Assembly (NCBI RefSeq): GCF_000247815.1
Contig: NC_021677.1
Span: forward strand, 8,284,560-8,348,559
Length of the DNA stretch: 64,000 nt
From: Ficedula albicollis
Taxonomy: Eukaryota > Chordata > Aves > Passeriformes > Muscicapidae
Direction of reading: 5' to 3'
The position numbers and the translations under genes are program-made. The notes under the pieces were generated by a model, which saw nothing but the letters and a program-made list of their open reading frames with translations, was not told the origin of the DNA and searched no databases. This document shows positions 61,522-64,000 of the stretch, in pieces (position 1 is the stretch's first letter; each line of letters opens with the position of its first letter).

Positions 61522-62968
61522 ATGTTTCTCTTAATAATCTTACCTTTATATTGTGAGTTAGGTTGGGGCCAAAAATGGGAAAACAAGTTTTTAACCTTAG
61601 AAGAAGTAGCAAAAACCTTTAATCTTAGCAATTGCTGGGTCTGTGGAGGGTAAGGGGCATCTGAAAACTGGCCGTGGGTAGTCAGCCCAGTCAATCCTAA
61701 ATGGTGGGTTAGCACCCTGAGTGAGGTCCACAATGGAACAGGATTTTGGGATGAAGAAGGAAGTCCATGGAGGCTTCATTCTTGTGAAAGAGGCATTTAT
61801 TGTCTAAGTAGAACAGGAAGCATATATGTGGGAAAAAGCATTTGTGACTGGACTTTATCTTTGGGTTTGGATTGTTGGACCCCCATCTGCCTGCCCTCCT
61901 TATGATTGCTCCAGATATCAGGACAGATGGAATCAAATGCGTGTTCAGCTCATTAATGGTAGCTGGGTAAGGTGTTCTTTCCTTAATTACCACGTGCATT
62001 TTGAAGGCTGTAAAGCAGTGGGGAAGGATAAGTTTTTTGACCCTTATTTATAAGCTGCTCCCAAGATAATTCCACAAATAGGACACATGTTGTCCATGAC
62101 TATCAGTGGAAGTGGCAATATGGAACTCGAACTCTTTTCAACAGGTTCTGGTCCAAATCTAACAAAAAGATCTGGGATGTAACTGCAGTGGAAATGTCAT
62201 GTGGGAGCTTGGAAATGCAAACACTGTGATTCCTATGGCAGGGCAACCATTGTTGAGGGACCACTAGGCCCAGGAAGCAAGCTGTATTTTGACCCACCAA
62301 TTGATGATGAAAATTGGGAAGGTCCCTTTGCCAGCAGGACCTGGGCTTCTAAAGGGCATTACTGGATTTGTGGCCAATATGCCTATCACAGATTACCCCC
62401 AAACTGGTCAGGGATATGTTATGTGGGGTATATCAGACCATTGTTCTTTCTGCTACCACAAGTTCAGGGAAATAGTTGGGAATCAGGGCATATAATGATC
62501 TAATTAGAGAAAAGCAGGAGGGAACATCCAAAAGTGGGATAAAGGTAAATGGCCACCTGGACTAATCACACAACACTATGGACCAGCCACTTGGAATCCT
62601 ACTGAATTAATATCAGGTGCTAGAGAATCTCTTTATAATTTAAATCAGATAATTAGGTTACAAGCTGTCTTTGAAATAATAAGTAACCAGACAACTACTG
62701 CCCTTGACCTTCTTGCTGACCTATCTACTCAGATGAGAAATGCAATATTTCAATACCGGATGGTATTAGACTATTTATTAGCAGAAGAAGGAGGAGTGTG
62801 TGGCAAATTAAATGACTCAGACTGCTGTTTGCAAATAGGTGACAATGGAAAGGTGGTGAAAAGAATAACAAAAAACGAATAAGAAAGTTAGCTCATGTAC
62901 CGGTCCAAACATGGAAAGGATGAGAATGAGACATGTTTTTGTGGTTACCTGGAGGACTATGGGTTAAA
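61522..62968 (+). pseudogene. ERV envelope remnant, truncated at the 3' end
   Basis: It begins with a hydrophobic leader at 61522. The surface subunit keeps a CXXC motif (CWVC, 61633-61644). A transmembrane-subunit ectodomain with C-x7-CC (Cys codon 62799-62801, Cys-Cys 62823-62828) is still recognisable. Many stops and frameshifts; the membrane anchor and cytoplasmic tail are absent and the sequence runs straight into the 3' LTR. Non-functional. Confidence 0.78.
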
Positions 62969-62972
62969 CAAA

Positions 62973-63344
62973 CGCCCTTTACAAACAGACTGTTGGTTTG
63001 CTGATAAATGAAATTGAATATTAAAAGATGAAAGAAACTATGGGGAAAAACCATAAATTCCATAGAAATTAAAAATTAATAGGAGAGTTATACATTAGAG
63101 GGGAATCTCAGGTACCAGGCATTGGGGGAAGTCTGTACCTCTCAAGTACCTCAGCCAATTGGAAAGAGAGAGGGAAATGTGGCTGGGAAATTAAGATAAA
63201 AATGGAGGCTGTGTCCTCCAAAAATTTGAGAGACCCCAGGGGAATGTCCCATGGTCTCTACTTTTACTCAAATAAAATAAAAGGACTTCTCTGATTCTTT
63301 TTTGGATATAAACCTCTGGTGTTTGTAGATTAATTTTCCTGACA
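62973..63344 (+). repeat. 3' LTR of the ERV
   Basis: It aligns with 55458-55870 but is about 40 bp shorter. It has an 'aaataaaataaaaggact' poly(A)-signal region, ends in gaca, and its starting TG is changed to CG. Confidence 0.85.
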
Positions 63345-64000
63345 GGATCACATGGAGCCTCCTTCCCTTTCTGTCCAGCTGATCTGGGCCTGCATTCCCA
63401 GCTGATGGGAAGAGACACCAGGTGGGGCTGCAGGGCTGGGCAGGGACAGCAATTCAGTGGGAATTTGTCACATTTTTTAATTCCAGAATTAAATCCCTCT
63501 GAGTAAAGTGCAGGGTCAAAGGTGACCTCTACTGAACCCTTGTGCCTGTTACCAAAAAGAGCTTTCAACATGGAAATGCACATCACCAAGACACTTGGAG
63601 CATTTCATTGCACAGAAATTTGGGGATATGCTATTGCGTCAAAGGTGACCTCTACTGAACCCTTGTGCCTGTTACCAAAAAGAGCTTTCAACATGGAAAT
63701 GCACATCACCAAGACACTTGGAGCATTTCATTGCACAGAAATATGGGGATATGCTATTGCTCTGCAGAATGGGGCCATCCTCTGGTTTCCCAGCATGCAA
63801 GTCCAAGGAAGCCCTTGACCACCTCCATCCTGAATTTGCCACCCTCAGAAGGAGCTGAACAGTGACTCTGCACAGCAGCTACAGCCAAAATCCATCTTGT
63901 ACTGATCTTTTTCATTTTGTTATTACCCCTACATCAGATTTGGGCTTATTTTTTTGTTTGTTTCCTCTGTGATAACTCTGACCTCAGAATTTGTTGAATA
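63345..64000. other. Downstream flank with MRGPR-type 3' region
   Basis: It contains the 123-bp tandem duplication (63516-63761). At 63918-64000 it has a sequence homologous to the 3' flank of receptor C. No complete gene. Confidence 0.6.
63516..63761. repeat. 123-bp tandem duplication
   Basis: Two almost identical units (about one base different) starting 'gtcaaaggtgacctctactg'. The period is 41 codons, so an open frame runs through both, but no known protein is seen. Confidence 0.93.

Larger units (their letters stand above)
55458..63344 (+). mobile_element. Degenerate class I (gamma-like) endogenous retrovirus
   Basis: A provirus of about 7.9 kb in + orientation with two related LTRs (55458-55870 and 62973-63344), leader, gag stub, protease, reverse transcriptase/RNase H, integrase and envelope remnants in canonical order. 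All coding regions carry stops and frameshifts, so it cannot replicate. Differences between the LTRs, including an about 40-bp length difference, show that the insertion is not recent. The gag body is lost and its place is taken by a minisatellite. A solo LTR of another family is nested in RNase H. I see no clean target-site duplication. The family name is not assigned. Confidence 0.92.

Overview
The window is vertebrate, and specifically bird, nuclear DNA. It has intron-containing genes with canonical GT-AG junctions, many short CR1 LINE tails scattered through all non-coding DNA, olfactory receptor and Mas-related GPCR genes, and a gamma-type endogenous retrovirus. I infer a songbird from the MRGPR-like receptor types; no single feature proves it.

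Layout. (1) 1-6.6 kb: the last seven coding exons of bestrophin-1 (BEST1, + strand); exons for residues 1-82 lie upstream of the window. (2) 7.05-10.6 kb: the complete four-exon ferritin heavy chain gene (FTH1, - strand), tail-to-tail with BEST1 as in other vertebrates, with an iron-responsive element in its 5' UTR. Its first exon is disturbed by a 71-bp tandem duplication that adds an out-of-frame start codon. Pure C runs of 197 and 390 bases sit in intron 1 and at the promoter. (3) 10.6-24 kb: no recognised protein gene. It contains heptamer repeats, a pure (GGGAA)n block of about 520 bp, and a CpG-rich island with a perfect cAMP-response element, a third C run (413 bases) and a 32-codon ORF. 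(4) 24-35.3 kb: three olfactory receptor genes, all - strand. Two look intact; the third has lost its usual start codon. (5) 42-55 kb: four MRGPR-like receptor genes. Two form an inverted repeat with nearly identical arms except for patchy blocks in TM4-TM7. One of them carries His at the otherwise almost invariant TM1 Asn, and another lacks the TM3 and TM7 signature motifs. (6) 55.3-63.3 kb: a degenerate class I (gamma-like) endogenous retrovirus. LTRs bracket a gag stub replaced by a 68-bp minisatellite, broken pro/pol/env, and a nested solo LTR in RNase H. (7) 63.3-64 kb: a second copy of an MRGPR 3' flank, so the receptor cluster probably continues beyond the window.

Functionally the window joins a housekeeping and retinal-epithelium pair (FTH1 iron storage, BEST1 calcium-activated chloride channel) to a fast-changing chemosensory cluster. 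The best candidates for something undescribed are the mosaic inverted MRGPR pair with its motif-less relatives, the duplicated FTH1 start region, and the CpG island at 19.3-20.1 kb. The long C homopolymers and the exact duplications may partly be assembly artefacts and should be checked in reads first.
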